Positions 1-8,900 are shown, numbered from the stretch's first letter. The stretch: DNA of 64,000 bases from Zunongwangia mangrovi (GCF_900112105.1 NZ_FOKV01000001.1:992001-1056000), one strand, 5' to 3'. A program made the numbers and translations. Notes: generated by a model from the sequence alone, not told the origin.

Positions 1-596
1 TCAGGATTATTGAATTTTTGTCCTTCAGTAAGTGATAGTCCGATCGAGATAGCACTTTCAGCTACTTTTTTTGCCGCTTTAGTCACTTCATCTAAAGATT
101 TTCCTTCTTCCGCTAATTGTCCGGCAACTTTATGAACTAGTAAAGTTCCGGCAAGACCACGCTGCTGAGTATCTTCGCCTAAGGCAATATCGTCACCAAC
201 AATCACGGTTTCAACTTTATGACCAAGCGCCCTTGCCTGCTCGGCTGCTAGCCCGAAATTCAATCGGTCTCCTGTATAATTTTTTATAACCAGTAAACAG
301 CCTTTTTCGCTGTCTACCGCGAGAATGGCTGCTAAAACAGCATCTACAGATGGTGAAGCAAAAATATCGCCACAAACGGCAGCGGTAAGCATGCCCTTGG
401 CAACAAAACCAGCGTGCATAGGCTCGTGACCAGATCCTCCTCCAGAGATGATGGCAACTTTAGATCTATCGATCTCTTTTCGGGTAACTACCCTAACTTC
501 AGGAAAACTGTCTAGTTTGGTAAGATTAGGATCTGTAAGCAATCCTTCTATAGATTCGTTTACAACGTTATCGGGTTTATTAATGAAAAATTTCAT
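1..596 (-). CDS. Dihydroxyacetone kinase DhaK domain, partial
   Basis: The reading frame starts at an ATG whose complement is at 594-596 and runs off the left edge after about 198 codons, so the C-terminal part is missing. The protein begins MKFFINKPDNVV and contains GGGSGHEP (His57) and NYTGDRLNF (Asp110), the conserved DhaK residues of the dihydroxyacetone-binding site. The hemiaminal-forming His lies near residue 220 in the family and is outside the window, so it cannot be checked. DhaK phosphorylates dihydroxyacetone, using ATP or a PTS-derived phosphoryl donor together with DhaL. Whether this is a two-domain ATP-dependent enzyme or a single DhaK subunit depends on sequence to the left. 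Confidence 0.9.
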   Translation of the reverse strand, partial: MKFFINKPDNVVNESIEGLLTDPNLTKLDSFPEVRVVTRKEIDRSKVAIISGGGSGHEPMHAGFVAKGMLTAAVCGDIFASPSVDAVLAAILAVDSEKGCLLVIKNYTGDRLNFGLAAEQARALGHKVETVIVGDDIALGEDTQQRGLAGTLLVHKVAGQLAEEGKSLDEVTKAAKKVAESAISIGLSLTEGQKFNNP

Positions 597-970
597 GGAT
601 AGGTTTTCTTTTAAAGGTAAAGAATTATAAAGCCTTTACACAGTGACAAGCGCTATTCACTTCAGAATTTATAAAAACTTTAAGTTGGCTTTAGCACTTT
701 TTGAAAGGAATAAAAATACATCTCGATTTTATCGATTTTTGACTTATATTTTTTACTTGATAATCGAGATTAAATGTTCCGAAACCTGCCTCGATACAAA
801 GACGATTTTAAAAAAATGCCTCACCGGCTTGCTCCAAGATAGTTGACTTAAGTTATAAATGTAGTAGGAGATAAATCCTGAAGACTTTCTGCCGAAATAC
901 TAAGAAACTATGCAATAAAGCTTAAATTTATATTTCTGAATAGAGATCCAAAAGCAAGGTTGAAAGTATT
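597..970. other. Intergenic region between divergent dhaK and Fur-family genes
   Basis: No convincing gene lies here. A 67-codon frame at 643-846 starts with GTG, has no recognisable features and is treated as chance. A 9-bp inverted repeat (ATCTCGATT at 720-728 and AATCGAGAT at 762-770) is present. The sequence TATATTTC at 929-936 resembles the flavobacterial -7 element TAnnTTTG, 35 bp upstream of the Fur-family gene, but no matching -33 element was found. Confidence 0.5.
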
Positions 971-1381
971 ATGGAAGAAATTGAAGCTATTTTGAAAGCT
1001 AAGGGAATTCGCCCAACCGCCGTGCGATTATTGGTTTATAAATTTATGGCAAAAGAATCTTTGGCGATGAGTTTAAATGATATTGAAGCTGCTTTTGGAC
1101 AAACAGAGCGCACTACGCTTTTTAGAAGTTTAAAACTATTTGAAGAAAAAGGCTTAGTCCATAAAATAGAAGATGGCAGCGGAACGGCCAAGTTTGCTTT
1201 AGAAACTGCAGGAGAGAATAATGTGAGTGATAAACTGCATCTTCATTTTCACTGTTCTAAATGTGGGGAAACCCAATGTTTAACAGATCAAACAATTCCG
1301 AATATTAGTCTTCCTAAAGGATTTAAGGCTACAGATGCTAATCTTGTGGTGAAAGGTTTATGTGATAAATGTTCTAAATAA
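971..1381 (+). CDS. Fur-family transcriptional regulator
   Basis: This 136-residue protein has the Fur layout: an N-terminal winged helix (residues 1-80, including the RPTAVR and TERTTLFRSL segments) and a C-terminal metal-binding and dimerisation domain. HLHFHCSKCGET carries His ligands and the first CxxC pair, and the protein ends with a second pair, CDKC, as in structural-zinc Fur and Zur proteins. It probably represses metal-uptake or oxidative-stress genes when metal is bound. The motifs alone do not separate Fur, Zur and PerR. It stands alone, and no target site was recognised in the window. Confidence 0.9.
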   Translation: MEEIEAILKAKGIRPTAVRLLVYKFMAKESLAMSLNDIEAAFGQTERTTLFRSLKLFEEKGLVHKIEDGSGTAKFALETAGENNVSDKLHLHFHCSKCGETQCLTDQTIPNISLPKGFKATDANLVVKGLCDKCSK

Positions 1382-1477
1382 TTATTCTTGAAATCTTATA
1401 ATTTTAAGATTTATGGTTTAAACTAATTAATTATTTAAGAGTCAAATGCTTGTAGTAACTTAATACCAGTTTAAATC

Positions 1478-1840
1478 ATGAAAAAATTAATTTTAGGTTT
1501 ATTTCTTCTTTTTGGAGCTCAAATATTTGCTCAGGGAAGAATATCTGAAGATGTCTTAAAGAAAATGCAGGAAGAAGAGATTGCTGCCTTAGCTTTAAGT
1601 GAAGAACAAATCCCAGATTATAAGGAAATCAATAAGAATTTTATGGAAGGCTTGAAAAACCTTCGAAACTCTGGTGATGATCGCAGCAAGCGTTTTGAGC
1701 AAATGAGAAAACTTTCTGAAAAGAGAGACGAAGATCTTAAAGAATTACTTACGGAAGATCAGTTTAATAAATATACTAAAATGCAGGAAGAGCGCCGTGA
1801 ACAAATGCGTGGCAGGATGCGAGATAGACGCCAAAATTAA
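1478..1840 (+). CDS. Small secreted Spy/LTxxQ-like protein
   Basis: The 120-residue protein starts with a signal peptide (MKKLILGLFLLFGAQIFAQ, cleavage after AQ or FA). The mature part is helical and highly charged, with LALSEEQIPDYKEIN and LLTEDQFNKYTKM segments that recall the LTxxQ repeats of periplasmic Spy/CpxP-like proteins, and it ends in an Arg/Met-rich tail. It is probably a periplasmic stress or chaperone-like protein, but similarity is only at motif level. It is a single gene 97 bp after the Fur-family gene and is followed by a terminator. Confidence 0.7.
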   Translation: MKKLILGLFLLFGAQIFAQGRISEDVLKKMQEEEIAALALSEEQIPDYKEINKNFMEGLKNLRNSGDDRSKRFEQMRKLSEKRDEDLKELLTEDQFNKYTKMQEERREQMRGRMRDRRQN

Positions 1841-1943
1841 CTCGGTCATCGAAATTTAATGCTTCGAAGTTTAGCTCGAATTAAAGTTTATTTTCAAACA
1901 AAGTTTTCATTGGCTGGCCTTTAGATAGTTTACAAGGATCAAA

Positions 1944-1976
1944 AAAGCCCTCTAATTTTAGAGGGCTTTCTTTTTT
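1944..1976. terminator. Bidirectional rho-independent terminator
   Basis: An 11-bp stem (AAAGCCCTCTA at 1944-1954 and its complement at 1959-1969) with a 4-nt loop is followed by a T run on the plus strand and preceded by an A run. It lies between the convergent Spy-like gene and carboxylesterase gene and can end both transcripts. Confidence 0.9.
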
Positions 1977-1997
1977 ATAAAAGCAGATATTTGGCGA

Positions 1998-3638
1998 TTA
2001 CTTTGTGTAATCCTTATCTAAAAATAAAAATCGTTTATCATCTTCAGCATTTTCAGCTTTAGATTCGGTATCTAAGATCATTACAGGTGGAGTTTGATCA
2101 TTAGCTTCAGCTTTTGGCCATTCTGGTAAAGATTCGGTATTTGGGTTACCGGTTTTAACGAAATTCGCCAGATATTCCTGAATCGTTTCTGAAACTTTAT
2201 AATCATCATCTGTCCATGCATAATCTTCTATGCGATCCAGATTCCCCATAAAGTATTCGATCTCTGCGGCATGTGGTGCGCCAATCGCTTTGGGTGCTTC
2301 AGGAGTATTTTCGTCTTTTTCCTGAGTTCCGCCGGCAAGTCCCGGTTGTTTAGATTGATCTTTTAATTCAGGTCTTAATTTGCTGTATAAATAACGATAA
2401 ACAGGAGCATCTGAATTTTTACGATGAAGATCGAACCACTTCCAGGTACTATAAACGATAAAGCGATCTGAAGCAAGTTTTGTTGCTGAATATTTTACTT
2501 CTTCTGAAGTATTATGCGGATAAAGTTTAAGGACTTCTTCGTGATCTTCAGGATAGATCTCTTTTACTTTTTTGATGAAATTTTCAGGAGTGTTTTCTAA
2601 TCCCTGCATCACACCCATTCCTGGAATTTCAGCAGAATTCCAGCCTACAAGTAAAGGAACTTGTGCCTGTTCTTTGGCTTCAAATATTTCTGGAAGCGAT
2701 TTTGGTAAAAAGTAATTATCAATAACCGTAGGAAATCCAAATCTTCCAGCATTTTGGTACAGCATAAAAATAGAGTCGGTACTCATCGCTCTAAGATCAG
2801 CTAGTGAGCTTGCTCCAATTTGTTCAGCAAAATCGATTCCGGTTTTTTCAGCTTCTTCCAAAGAAATAGGAGCAAGAGTTGGATGAATAGAAGCACCACT
2901 TTCGCCAATCGCGCCATTCATTAGATCTTTAGACAGAGGCGAAGCCATTTGAGCACTTACCGAAATCGATCCGGCAGACTCCCCTGCAATGGTTACTTTT
3001 TTAGGATCGCCTCCAAAAGCTGCAATATTGGCCTGAACCCATTCCAGTGATTTTTGTTGATCTAACAATCCATAATTTCCTGAAGCATTATAAGGTGCTT
3101 CTTCGCTAAGTTCTGGGTGTGCCATAAAACCAAAGATGTTCAATCTATAATTTACGGTGACCACAACCATTCCTTTTTTAGCCATGGTTTCACCATCATA
3201 GCGAGGCTCTGATGCATCACCAGCTACAAATCCGCCTCCGTAAAAATAAACAAGAACCGGCAGTTTTTCTTCTGAAGTTTCTTTTGGTGTCCACACATTT
3301 AGATATAAACAATCCTCGCTCATCCCGTTAGAACGAGATTTCATATCCCCAAAAACATTCGCCTGAACTGGTTTATTTTTGAATTCTTTTGTTGCTAGAG
3401 TATCGCTCCAGTTTTTAGCATCTTGTGGCGCTTTCCATCGTAAATCCCCAACTGGTGGTTGCGCAAAAGGAACTCCAAAGTATTTTCGAACCGATTGGTC
3501 TTCATTTAAAAAGCCTTCGATTTTTCCGTTTTCCGTAGAAACAATAAGATTACCTTCCTGTGTTTCTTTGTTTTCAGCAGTATTTTTACAGGAAGTTAAA
3601 AAACTTAATCCTGCGAAAAAGAGTATTATTTTTTTCAT
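1998..3638 (-). CDS. Carboxylesterase family lipoprotein (type-B carboxylesterase)
   Basis: The 546-residue start is chosen at the Met that begins a lipoprotein signal, MKKIILFFAGLSFLTSC (Cys17); a frame extending upstream lacks a signal peptide. The body is a full-length type-B carboxylesterase alpha/beta hydrolase. It has oxyanion-hole GGGF near 134-137, the nucleophile Ser221 in GESAGS, a probable acid Glu337 in GWNSAE and the catalytic His456 in GAPHAAE. The SEDCLYLNVW motif at about 107-116 is characteristic. It should hydrolyse carboxylic esters at the cell envelope; the natural substrate is unknown. It is monocistronic and ends at the shared terminator at 1944-1976. Confidence 0.93.
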   Translation of the reverse strand: MKKIILFFAGLSFLTSCKNTAENKETQEGNLIVSTENGKIEGFLNEDQSVRKYFGVPFAQPPVGDLRWKAPQDAKNWSDTLATKEFKNKPVQANVFGDMKSRSNGMSEDCLYLNVWTPKETSEEKLPVLVYFYGGGFVAGDASEPRYDGETMAKKGMVVVTVNYRLNIFGFMAHPELSEEAPYNASGNYGLLDQQKSLEWVQANIAAFGGDPKKVTIAGESAGSISVSAQMASPLSKDLMNGAIGESGASIHPTLAPISLEEAEKTGIDFAEQIGASSLADLRAMSTDSIFMLYQNAGRFGFPTVIDNYFLPKSLPEIFEAKEQAQVPLLVGWNSAEIPGMGVMQGLENTPENFIKKVKEIYPEDHEEVLKLYPHNTSEEVKYSATKLASDRFIVYSTWKWFDLHRKNSDAPVYRYLYSKLRPELKDQSKQPGLAGGTQEKDENTPEAPKAIGAPHAAEIEYFMGNLDRIEDYAWTDDDYKVSETIQEYLANFVKTGNPNTESLPEWPKAEANDQTPPVMILDTESKAENAEDDKRFLFLDKDYTK

Positions 3639-3782
3639 TATTACTTGTAAATTATTCTTTTTGAAGCTTGAATTCTTACGAGTGTCCACTCGGTTAAAAA
3701 TAGTATTTATGATCTCTAATTTATGGATATAAATTAAAATCACTGTATAAATATACGATCATTGCTTAAAAAGTAAACATAA

Positions 3783-3808
3783 AAAAAGCCGGAATTTCCG
3801 GCTTTTTT
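3783..3808. terminator. Rho-independent terminator
   Basis: A GCCGGAA/TTCCGGC hairpin is bounded by A and T runs on both sides. On the minus strand it lies downstream of the small glycine-rich membrane protein gene at 3863-4084, and it also insulates the carboxylesterase promoter. Confidence 0.85.
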
Positions 3809-3862
3809 TCTTTGATATCATTGTAGAATAAATGACAATGACGAATGCTAATATTGTATATT

Positions 3863-4084
3863 TTATACTACAATTTTCTTTTCTCCTTTTATTTCGTGAT
3901 AATTCTCGCTAATATCATTTTCTTCTTTTTTCTTTCTGAATAATTTATACCCCAGATAGCCAAGACCGGCAGCAGCACCAATTCCAAGTCCTACAGCGCC
4001 ACTTTTTGCAACGACTTTTTTCCCTGCTTTAGCAGCAAGATATCCTACAGCCCATTTTCCGGTTTTTTTTAATTGATTTTTCAT
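3863..4084 (-). CDS. Small glycine-rich membrane protein, unknown function
   Basis: This 73-residue protein has a basic N-terminus (MKNQLKKTGKW), one or two Ala/Gly-rich hydrophobic stretches (about 15-26 and 29-47, the latter AVGLGIGAAAGLGYLGYKLF) and a charged C-terminus starting FRKKKEEN. It looks like a short membrane-anchored protein of the kind often found near flavobacterial stress genes. It has its own terminator and lies 70 bp downstream of the SDR gene, so the two may be cotranscribed. No function can be assigned. Confidence 0.65.
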   Translation of the reverse strand: MKNQLKKTGKWAVGYLAAKAGKKVVAKSGAVGLGIGAAAGLGYLGYKLFRKKKEENDISENYHEIKGEKKIVV

Positions 4085-4154
4085 AGAATTATAGTTTTCG
4101 TTTTAGTTAATATTTGAGTTCTGTGCCAGTTTTATAGGTTTCAGAATTAATTTT

Positions 4155-4889
4155 TTAAGATTTTCCAGTGGGTTTTATAAGCAGTTCGTTCACGTTTACA
4201 CTATCGGGTTGGGAGAGCGCGTAAAGAACGGCATCTGCAATATTGTTAGCTTCTAATTTTGGTTCAGATTCATCGTCGTAATCTTTATCATTTAATAATT
4301 CTTCGTCTGTAATCGTATTTCTTAAACTAGTATCTACTGTTCCCGGTTCTATACAGGTTACGCGAATATTATAATCTGGAGAAAGTTCCATTCGCATGGC
4401 TTTAGATAATGTGATAATGGCCGATTTCGAAGCGCCATAAATTGCACCACCTTTGTAAACTTCTTTACCATCTACAGAGGAAATATTTATAATATGACCA
4501 CCTTCGTTTTTCTTCATATAAGGAAGGACGCCATGTATACAGCGCAAAGTTCCTTTTACATTTACTTCGATGGTTTGAAGCCATTCGTCTAAATGACGAT
4601 TTTTTAAATAAGTTAAAGGCATAACTCCGGCAGAATTCACCAGAATATCGATGGTATTAAATTTGGCAATCGCTTTTTTAAAACCTTTGGCAACACTTTC
4701 GGTCTGGCTAACATCCATTTCGATCACGATGCTTTCAGATTTTAGTTCTTGCTGGATTTCCTTCAGCTTTTCTACATTTCTACTTGCCAGAATTATTTTG
4801 CATTGTTCTTCTGATAATTTTTTTGCGATGGCTTTTCCTATACCACTACTTGCTCCAGTAATTAAAGCGACTTTGTCTTTTACTATCAT
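4155..4889 (-). CDS. SDR-family oxidoreductase
   Basis: This is a 244-residue classical short-chain dehydrogenase. Its features are the cofactor motif TGASSGIG (11-18), NSAG (85-88), catalytic Ser138, and YGASK with Tyr151 and Lys155. The ATG start is chosen because GGAAGA lies just upstream; the frame can also be opened at a TTG four codons earlier. The sequence PEPGTVDTSLR-like (EPGTVDTSLR) after the active site resembles the YdfG/clavaldehyde-dehydrogenase-like group, which reduces 3-hydroxy acids or small carbonyls with NADP(H), but the substrate is not determined. It lies alone upstream of the small membrane protein gene. Confidence 0.93.
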   Translation of the reverse strand: MIVKDKVALITGASSGIGKAIAKKLSEEQCKIILASRNVEKLKEIQQELKSESIVIEMDVSQTESVAKGFKKAIAKFNTIDILVNSAGVMPLTYLKNRHLDEWLQTIEVNVKGTLRCIHGVLPYMKKNEGGHIINISSVDGKEVYKGGAIYGASKSAIITLSKAMRMELSPDYNIRVTCIEPGTVDTSLRNTITDEELLNDKDYDDESEPKLEANNIADAVLYALSQPDSVNVNELLIKPTGKS

Positions 4890-5141
4890 ATAATCTTCCA
4901 ATTCATTAACATCGATTTAAACTTCCTTTTTCCAGTATGAATGACGCAATTTTTTATTCGAATCTCAGGTAAAGCACTCTTAATGTTTTTATAAATCAAA
5001 GTTAAAAGTAGAATTGATTTAATTTTTAAATCACTATTAATCAGAGGTATATACTCTTTATAACATTTCCTTAAGAATTATACGGAAACTATTTGAGGCA
5101 TTTTTGCGTAAATGTTTACACAACAAAAAACCTCAATTAAT

Positions 5142-6164
5142 ATGAAAAAGTTTATTAGACCATTTTTTATGCTGGCAGCAGGAGCGATGATGATTTCCTG
5201 CAGCGATGATGATAATATGGATAGAAATCCTGTAATGCCATCTGGTACAGCACATCTTTATGCAACAAGTCACGATGGAAGTGTAACACGTTATGATATT
5301 AATAATGGAGAAACCACCAGTTATGAAACTTCTTCTGATGATGCTGAAGGGATTTATTACGACGGTGGGGATGATTCGTTTACCATAGTTTCCCGTTCTT
5401 CGACAAGTTTAGAAAGTTATGCTGGTATCGGCGGTTTACAAACCGGGATAGATCTTAATATCGATCTTGATCTTTCTAGTTCTTCAGATCTTGAAAGTCC
5501 GCGTGATGTTGCAGTGAACGGAAATATATATGTAGTTGCAGATAATGCAGATGTCGATGGCGACGATACTACTCCAGATGGTAGATTCTTTGTTTATACC
5601 AAAACTTCTTCTGGTTTCGAACTAAGAAATATAGTAACAGTTGATTTTAAAGTTTGGGGAATAGAGTTTGTAGGGAATGATCTTTATGCTGTGGTAGACA
5701 CGACTAATATGTTGGCTGTATTTACCAATTTTTCTTCAAATTATATGACAGATATGGAAGCTTCAGCATCTAAAACTGTAGAAGTAGAGGGTATCGTTAG
5801 AACACATGGTTTAGATTATGATGGAGGAACTATGGTGATGACCGATATTGGAGATGCAGGATCTGATGCTGATGGCGCTTTTCACGTAATCACGAATTTT
5901 GATAGTAAATTTAATGCAACTATGGATGGCGGCATGATCTCTGTTAGTGATCAAATGCGTGTAGAAGGTGGTAATACCAACCTAGGAAATCCTGTAAATG
6001 TTGTTTATGACGCTAATTATGATGCTGTATTTATTGCTGAAGTAGCAAATGGAGGAGGTAGAGTTCTTGCATTTTCTGAAGCCAGTACGTCTAGTGGAAA
6101 TAGATCCCCACAAATTAATAATAGTTTATCTGGTGCTTCAGCTGTTTATTTTTATACAGAATAG
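5142..6164 (+). CDS. Secreted lipoprotein with propeller-like repeats, unknown function
   Basis: The start at MKKFIRPFFMLAAGAMMISCSDDD gives a typical flavobacterial lipoprotein signal (Cys20 followed by Ser-Asp-Asp); an upstream in-frame ATG at 5112 would put ten polar residues in front. The mature 320 residues are acidic and rich in Asp, Gly and Ser. Recurring strands such as TSHDGSVTRYDINNGE and SPRDVAVNGNIYVVADNADVDG are typical of a beta-propeller of the NHL/SMP-30 or DUF4394 kind. It is probably a surface-exposed or periplasmic binding or structural protein. I do not recognise a specific family. It is monocistronic with its own terminator. Confidence 0.75.
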   Translation: MKKFIRPFFMLAAGAMMISCSDDDNMDRNPVMPSGTAHLYATSHDGSVTRYDINNGETTSYETSSDDAEGIYYDGGDDSFTIVSRSSTSLESYAGIGGLQTGIDLNIDLDLSSSSDLESPRDVAVNGNIYVVADNADVDGDDTTPDGRFFVYTKTSSGFELRNIVTVDFKVWGIEFVGNDLYAVVDTTNMLAVFTNFSSNYMTDMEASASKTVEVEGIVRTHGLDYDGGTMVMTDIGDAGSDADGAFHVITNFDSKFNATMDGGMISVSDQMRVEGGNTNLGNPVNVVYDANYDAVFIAEVANGGGRVLAFSEASTSSGNRSPQINNSLSGASAVYFYTE

Positions 6165-6186
6165 TAATCCTTTTTTGCCCAAAACT

Positions 6187-6210
6187 AAAGCCATGATCGT
6201 TCATGGCTTT
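6187..6210. terminator. Bidirectional rho-independent terminator
   Basis: The 10-bp stem AAAGCCATGA/TCATGGCTTT with a TCGT loop is followed by TTCTTTTTCT on the plus strand. It lies between the convergent lipoprotein and thioesterase genes. Confidence 0.85.
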
Positions 6211-6218
6211 TTCTTTTT

Positions 6219-6605
6219 CTAGATATTTAGGTTTACGGGTTTTTTATCATCATCGATCGCCACAAAAGTAAATTCACCTTGTACCGCCTGTTCACGATGA
6301 TTAGAGTACATTTCTTCAATAAAAATTTCTACACTAACTTTTAAACTAGAATTTCCAACTTTAGTTACTTTACCAATTAATTCTACAAAAGTCCCAGCCG
6401 GGATCGGCTTTTTAAAATCGATACGATCACTACTAACGGTTACCATACGTTGCCGGCTAAATCTTGTGGCGGTAATAAAAGCAACTTCGTCCATCATTTG
6501 CATGGCAGTACCACCGAAAAGTGTATCGTAATGATTTGTAGTATTAGGGAAAACAGCTTTAAAAAGGCTGGTCGTAGACTTTTCGATTCTTTCTTCAATA
6601 GTCAT
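6219..6605 (-). CDS. Acyl-CoA thioesterase, hotdog fold (YciA-like)
   Basis: This 128-residue single hotdog-domain protein contains HYDTLFGGTAMQMMDEVAFITATRF, with the Asn-His...GG...Asp pattern of the YciA/acyl-CoA hydrolase family, then VTVSSDRIDFKKPI. It should hydrolyse acyl-CoA thioesters in the cytoplasm. Its start codon overlaps the end of the upstream PAS gene by 11 bp, so translation is probably coupled and the DUF2805, PAS and thioesterase genes form one operon. Confidence 0.9.
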   Translation of the reverse strand: MTIEERIEKSTTSLFKAVFPNTTNHYDTLFGGTAMQMMDEVAFITATRFSRQRMVTVSSDRIDFKKPIPAGTFVELIGKVTKVGNSSLKVSVEIFIEEMYSNHREQAVQGEFTFVAIDDDKKPVNLNI

Positions 6606-7152
6606 AAACTTCTTTTTCCAGAGCTAAAAAATGAGTTACCTGTTCGGCTTTATTTTTAATTGGGTAAATATCGATCTTACATAAATATTCCTCTCCATTT
6701 TTACGATAGTTTGCTAAAATTTCAGAAATATTACCTTCAGCAATTACCTGATCTTTAATCTTCCTTTTTCTTACTACGGAAGTGTTTTCGCCTTGCAAAA
6801 ATTTTGGCTTTTTACCTTTAGCATAATTTGCCGGGTAACCTGTCATATGACTGAAACCTTTATTGGTCCATAAGATCGTTTGGTCTCTTTTGGTTAATAT
6901 TAAAGCTTCGTAATCCTGATGCAGCATAAAATTTAGCGGAGTGTCCCAATTATATTTTTTAGCAAAGACCTCAAGAGATTCCAATTCGGTTTGGCGCCTA
7001 GCATTCTCTCTTAGTTTATCTGAATAATCGGCAAAAATATCCATGCTGCAAAGCGGGTGCAGCTGTAAGCTTTTCAAGTTATCTAAGGGTTTCCTGTTGC
7101 CGCTAAGATAAATATCCAACGACGTTAAATTGTATTCTTTTTCAGGTGCCAT
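6595..7152 (-). CDS. PAS-domain protein, LOV-like without the photoactive Cys
   Basis: This 185-residue protein has an N-terminal helical part (1-75) and one PAS domain (about 80-180). The domain carries ALILTKRDQTILWTNKGF, MTGYP and GKKPKFLQGENT, followed by NYRKNGEEYLCKIDIYPI, which match the LOV subfamily layout. In blue-light LOV domains the corresponding motif is GxNCRFLQ; here the adduct-forming Cys is Pro. A classical flavin-Cys photocycle is therefore not expected, although flavin or another ligand could bind. No output domain is present. It is encoded 5 bp after the DUF2805 gene and overlaps the thioesterase gene. Confidence 0.85.
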   Translation of the reverse strand: MAPEKEYNLTSLDIYLSGNRKPLDNLKSLQLHPLCSMDIFADYSDKLRENARRQTELESLEVFAKKYNWDTPLNFMLHQDYEALILTKRDQTILWTNKGFSHMTGYPANYAKGKKPKFLQGENTSVVRKRKIKDQVIAEGNISEILANYRKNGEEYLCKIDIYPIKNKAEQVTHFLALEKEVYDY

Positions 7153-7157
7153 GGCGA

Positions 7158-7454
7158 TTAATATTTCTTTTTCGAAATTCTGTTTCCCGTGATCTGTCGT
7201 TGGCGGCTACTTTTAAATCTGCCAGACTCAAAGTTTCTTAGCTTTTGATGCTTTGTCTTTCTGCCCTGAACTCTTGCACGCCATTTTCTCCAGTTCCTGG
7301 GATGCATTTGTTCTTGCATAAATTTGATCACATCTTTCTCTGTAAGCCCAAATTGATATTCGATAGCTTCAAAAGTAGTGCGATCTTCCCAGGCCATGGC
7401 AATAACGCGATCTACCTGTCTCTCAGATAGATTAAATTTTTCAGCAATTTTCAT
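7158..7454 (-). CDS. TIGR03643/DUF2805 family protein
   Basis: The 98-residue basic protein contains a helix-turn-helix-like N-terminus (LSERQVDRVIAMAWEDRTTFEAIEYQFGLTEKDVIKFM) followed by HPRNWRKWRARVQGRKTKH, the signature of the TIGR03643/DUF2805 family. Members are small and of unknown function; from memory they often neighbour cryptochrome/photolyase genes in other bacteria. The helix-turn-helix and basic tail suggest nucleic-acid binding. Here it is the first gene of a three-gene operon with the LOV-like PAS protein. Confidence 0.88.
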   Translation of the reverse strand: MKIAEKFNLSERQVDRVIAMAWEDRTTFEAIEYQFGLTEKDVIKFMQEQMHPRNWRKWRARVQGRKTKHQKLRNFESGRFKSSRQRQITGNRISKKKY

Positions 7455-7511
7455 AACTCAACTTTTGTTTAAAGATAGAGCGATAAAGTTGAACATGAAA
7501 ATTATTATAAT

Positions 7512-7793
7512 TTAATTTAGAATGTATGAAGTGTTTTTTATCATTTTAAATCCGCAGGTAAAAATGATAGGATTAGCCGAAATTGAATGTTTTGGCACTT
7601 TAGACTTTTTTAATTTTAAGAATTTTGCTTTAAAATTTTTACAATCCAGCTTTTGGTCGGTAAACAATTTGCCTTGTTTATTCTTTTGGTAAGTAAGATT
7701 ATTTGCAAACACAAAATTGGCTACACAATATTCGATATTCGTCTCTTTAAAAGCATCATTGTTCATAATCATTAAATTAGGAAAGAATACCAT
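7512..7793 (-). CDS. Possible small hypothetical protein
   Basis: An open frame of 93 codons with ATG starts at codons 1, 8 and 10 fills most of a 400-bp gap. Codon choice in the middle (KETNIEYCVANFVFANNLTY) looks like coding sequence, but there is no signal peptide, domain or recognised family. It may be a real lineage-specific gene or chance. It is upstream of the DUF2805 operon in the same direction. Confidence 0.35.
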   Translation of the reverse strand: MVFFPNLMIMNNDAFKETNIEYCVANFVFANNLTYQKNKQGKLFTDQKLDCKNFKAKFLKLKKSKVPKHSISANPIIFTCGFKMIKNTSYILN

Positions 7794-7855
7794 GTAATTT
7801 AATAAATTATTATTTTTTAGCTTATAATTTTAACAATATTGTTTATAAAAGTGTG

Positions 7856-8776
7856 TCATTTTGCTTTTTGTGTTGAATTATTGTCATTATTCAATTCTTT
7901 ATCAATTAAATGATCCACAATTTCAGTATTAATTTCAGCACCCAATAAAATAATGAAGCAAGTGATGTAAAGCCAAAGCAATAGCACCACAACTGCTGAA
8001 ATTGAGCCATAAACTTCGCCATAATTTCCGAAGTTACTTACATAGAAAGAAAATCCGTAAGAGGCAGCTAACCAAACAAAAGTTGAAAATAAAGCACCGG
8101 GAATAACCCACCTTGTTTTCGGTTTGTCACGAGCAGGAGCAAACTTGTAAACCAAACATAAAAAAATGCTCACTAAAAAGGCTAATAATAACCAGCGGGA
8201 CCAGCTAATCAAATCTTCAATATAAGTTGGTAATCCAATTTTATGAACTAATGCAGGGAAGCCTACAATTAAGATCATACTTAAGATTAGCATAGCAAGT
8301 CCACCAATGGTAAATATTGAAGCCATTAAGTATTGCTTAAAAATATTATGATCTTCTTTTGTGTCGTAAGCAATATCCACTCCGGTTAATAGGCCGTTAG
8401 TTCCTTTGTTTGCACTCCAAATACTAAACAGGATTCCAAATAAAGTTCCCCAACCAAGCTTATCGCCATGTGTTTCTAGAAAAACATCAATTCGTTGCTG
8501 TAAAATTTCGAAGGCCTGTTGAGGCATCATAGCCGAAAGCTCATTTATTTGTCGCTGAATTTCCTGTGGATCTGTGGTTAATCCATATAAAGAGATCAAT
8601 GCCATAATTGCCGGGAAGGTGGCTAAAAAAGCATAAAAAGCAACACCTGCAGATACAATGCTTACCTTATCTGCAGAAATTTCGTTTTTCACCTGTTTCA
8701 CGACTTTCCACCAGCCCTTTGGTGAGAGTTTAAAAGGATTATGATTATTCTTAGTATCTATTGCTTCTCTTTCCAT
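7856..8776 (-). CDS. YihY/virulence factor BrkB family membrane protein
   Basis: The 306-residue protein has about six membrane helices, the conserved AGVAFYAFLATFPAIMALISLYGL near residues 44-67 and the WSANKGTNGLL and YGSISAVVVLLLWLYITCFIILLGAEIN segments of the YihY/BrkB family. The family is an inner-membrane protein group of uncertain role, sometimes linked to stress or transport, and was once wrongly annotated as RNase BN. It is a single gene, divergent from the universal stress protein gene. Confidence 0.93.
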   Translation of the reverse strand: MEREAIDTKNNHNPFKLSPKGWWKVVKQVKNEISADKVSIVSAGVAFYAFLATFPAIMALISLYGLTTDPQEIQRQINELSAMMPQQAFEILQQRIDVFLETHGDKLGWGTLFGILFSIWSANKGTNGLLTGVDIAYDTKEDHNIFKQYLMASIFTIGGLAMLILSMILIVGFPALVHKIGLPTYIEDLISWSRWLLLAFLVSIFLCLVYKFAPARDKPKTRWVIPGALFSTFVWLAASYGFSFYVSNFGNYGEVYGSISAVVVLLLWLYITCFIILLGAEINTEIVDHLIDKELNNDNNSTQKAK

Positions 8777-8900
8777 TAAAATGAGGTCGATTTAATGCAA
8801 AAGTTAATTATTAATCTATGGCATGTTGCCAATACCCTGTTAATTATAAATATTTTAAACCCAGATTTGAAGTTTTTTTAGTCCTCTAAAGGCTTGTTTA

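Noticed and set aside
643-846. 67-codon frame upstream of the Fur-family gene
   Set aside because: It starts with GTG, has no domain, signal or conserved look, and its composition matches surrounding non-coding sequence.
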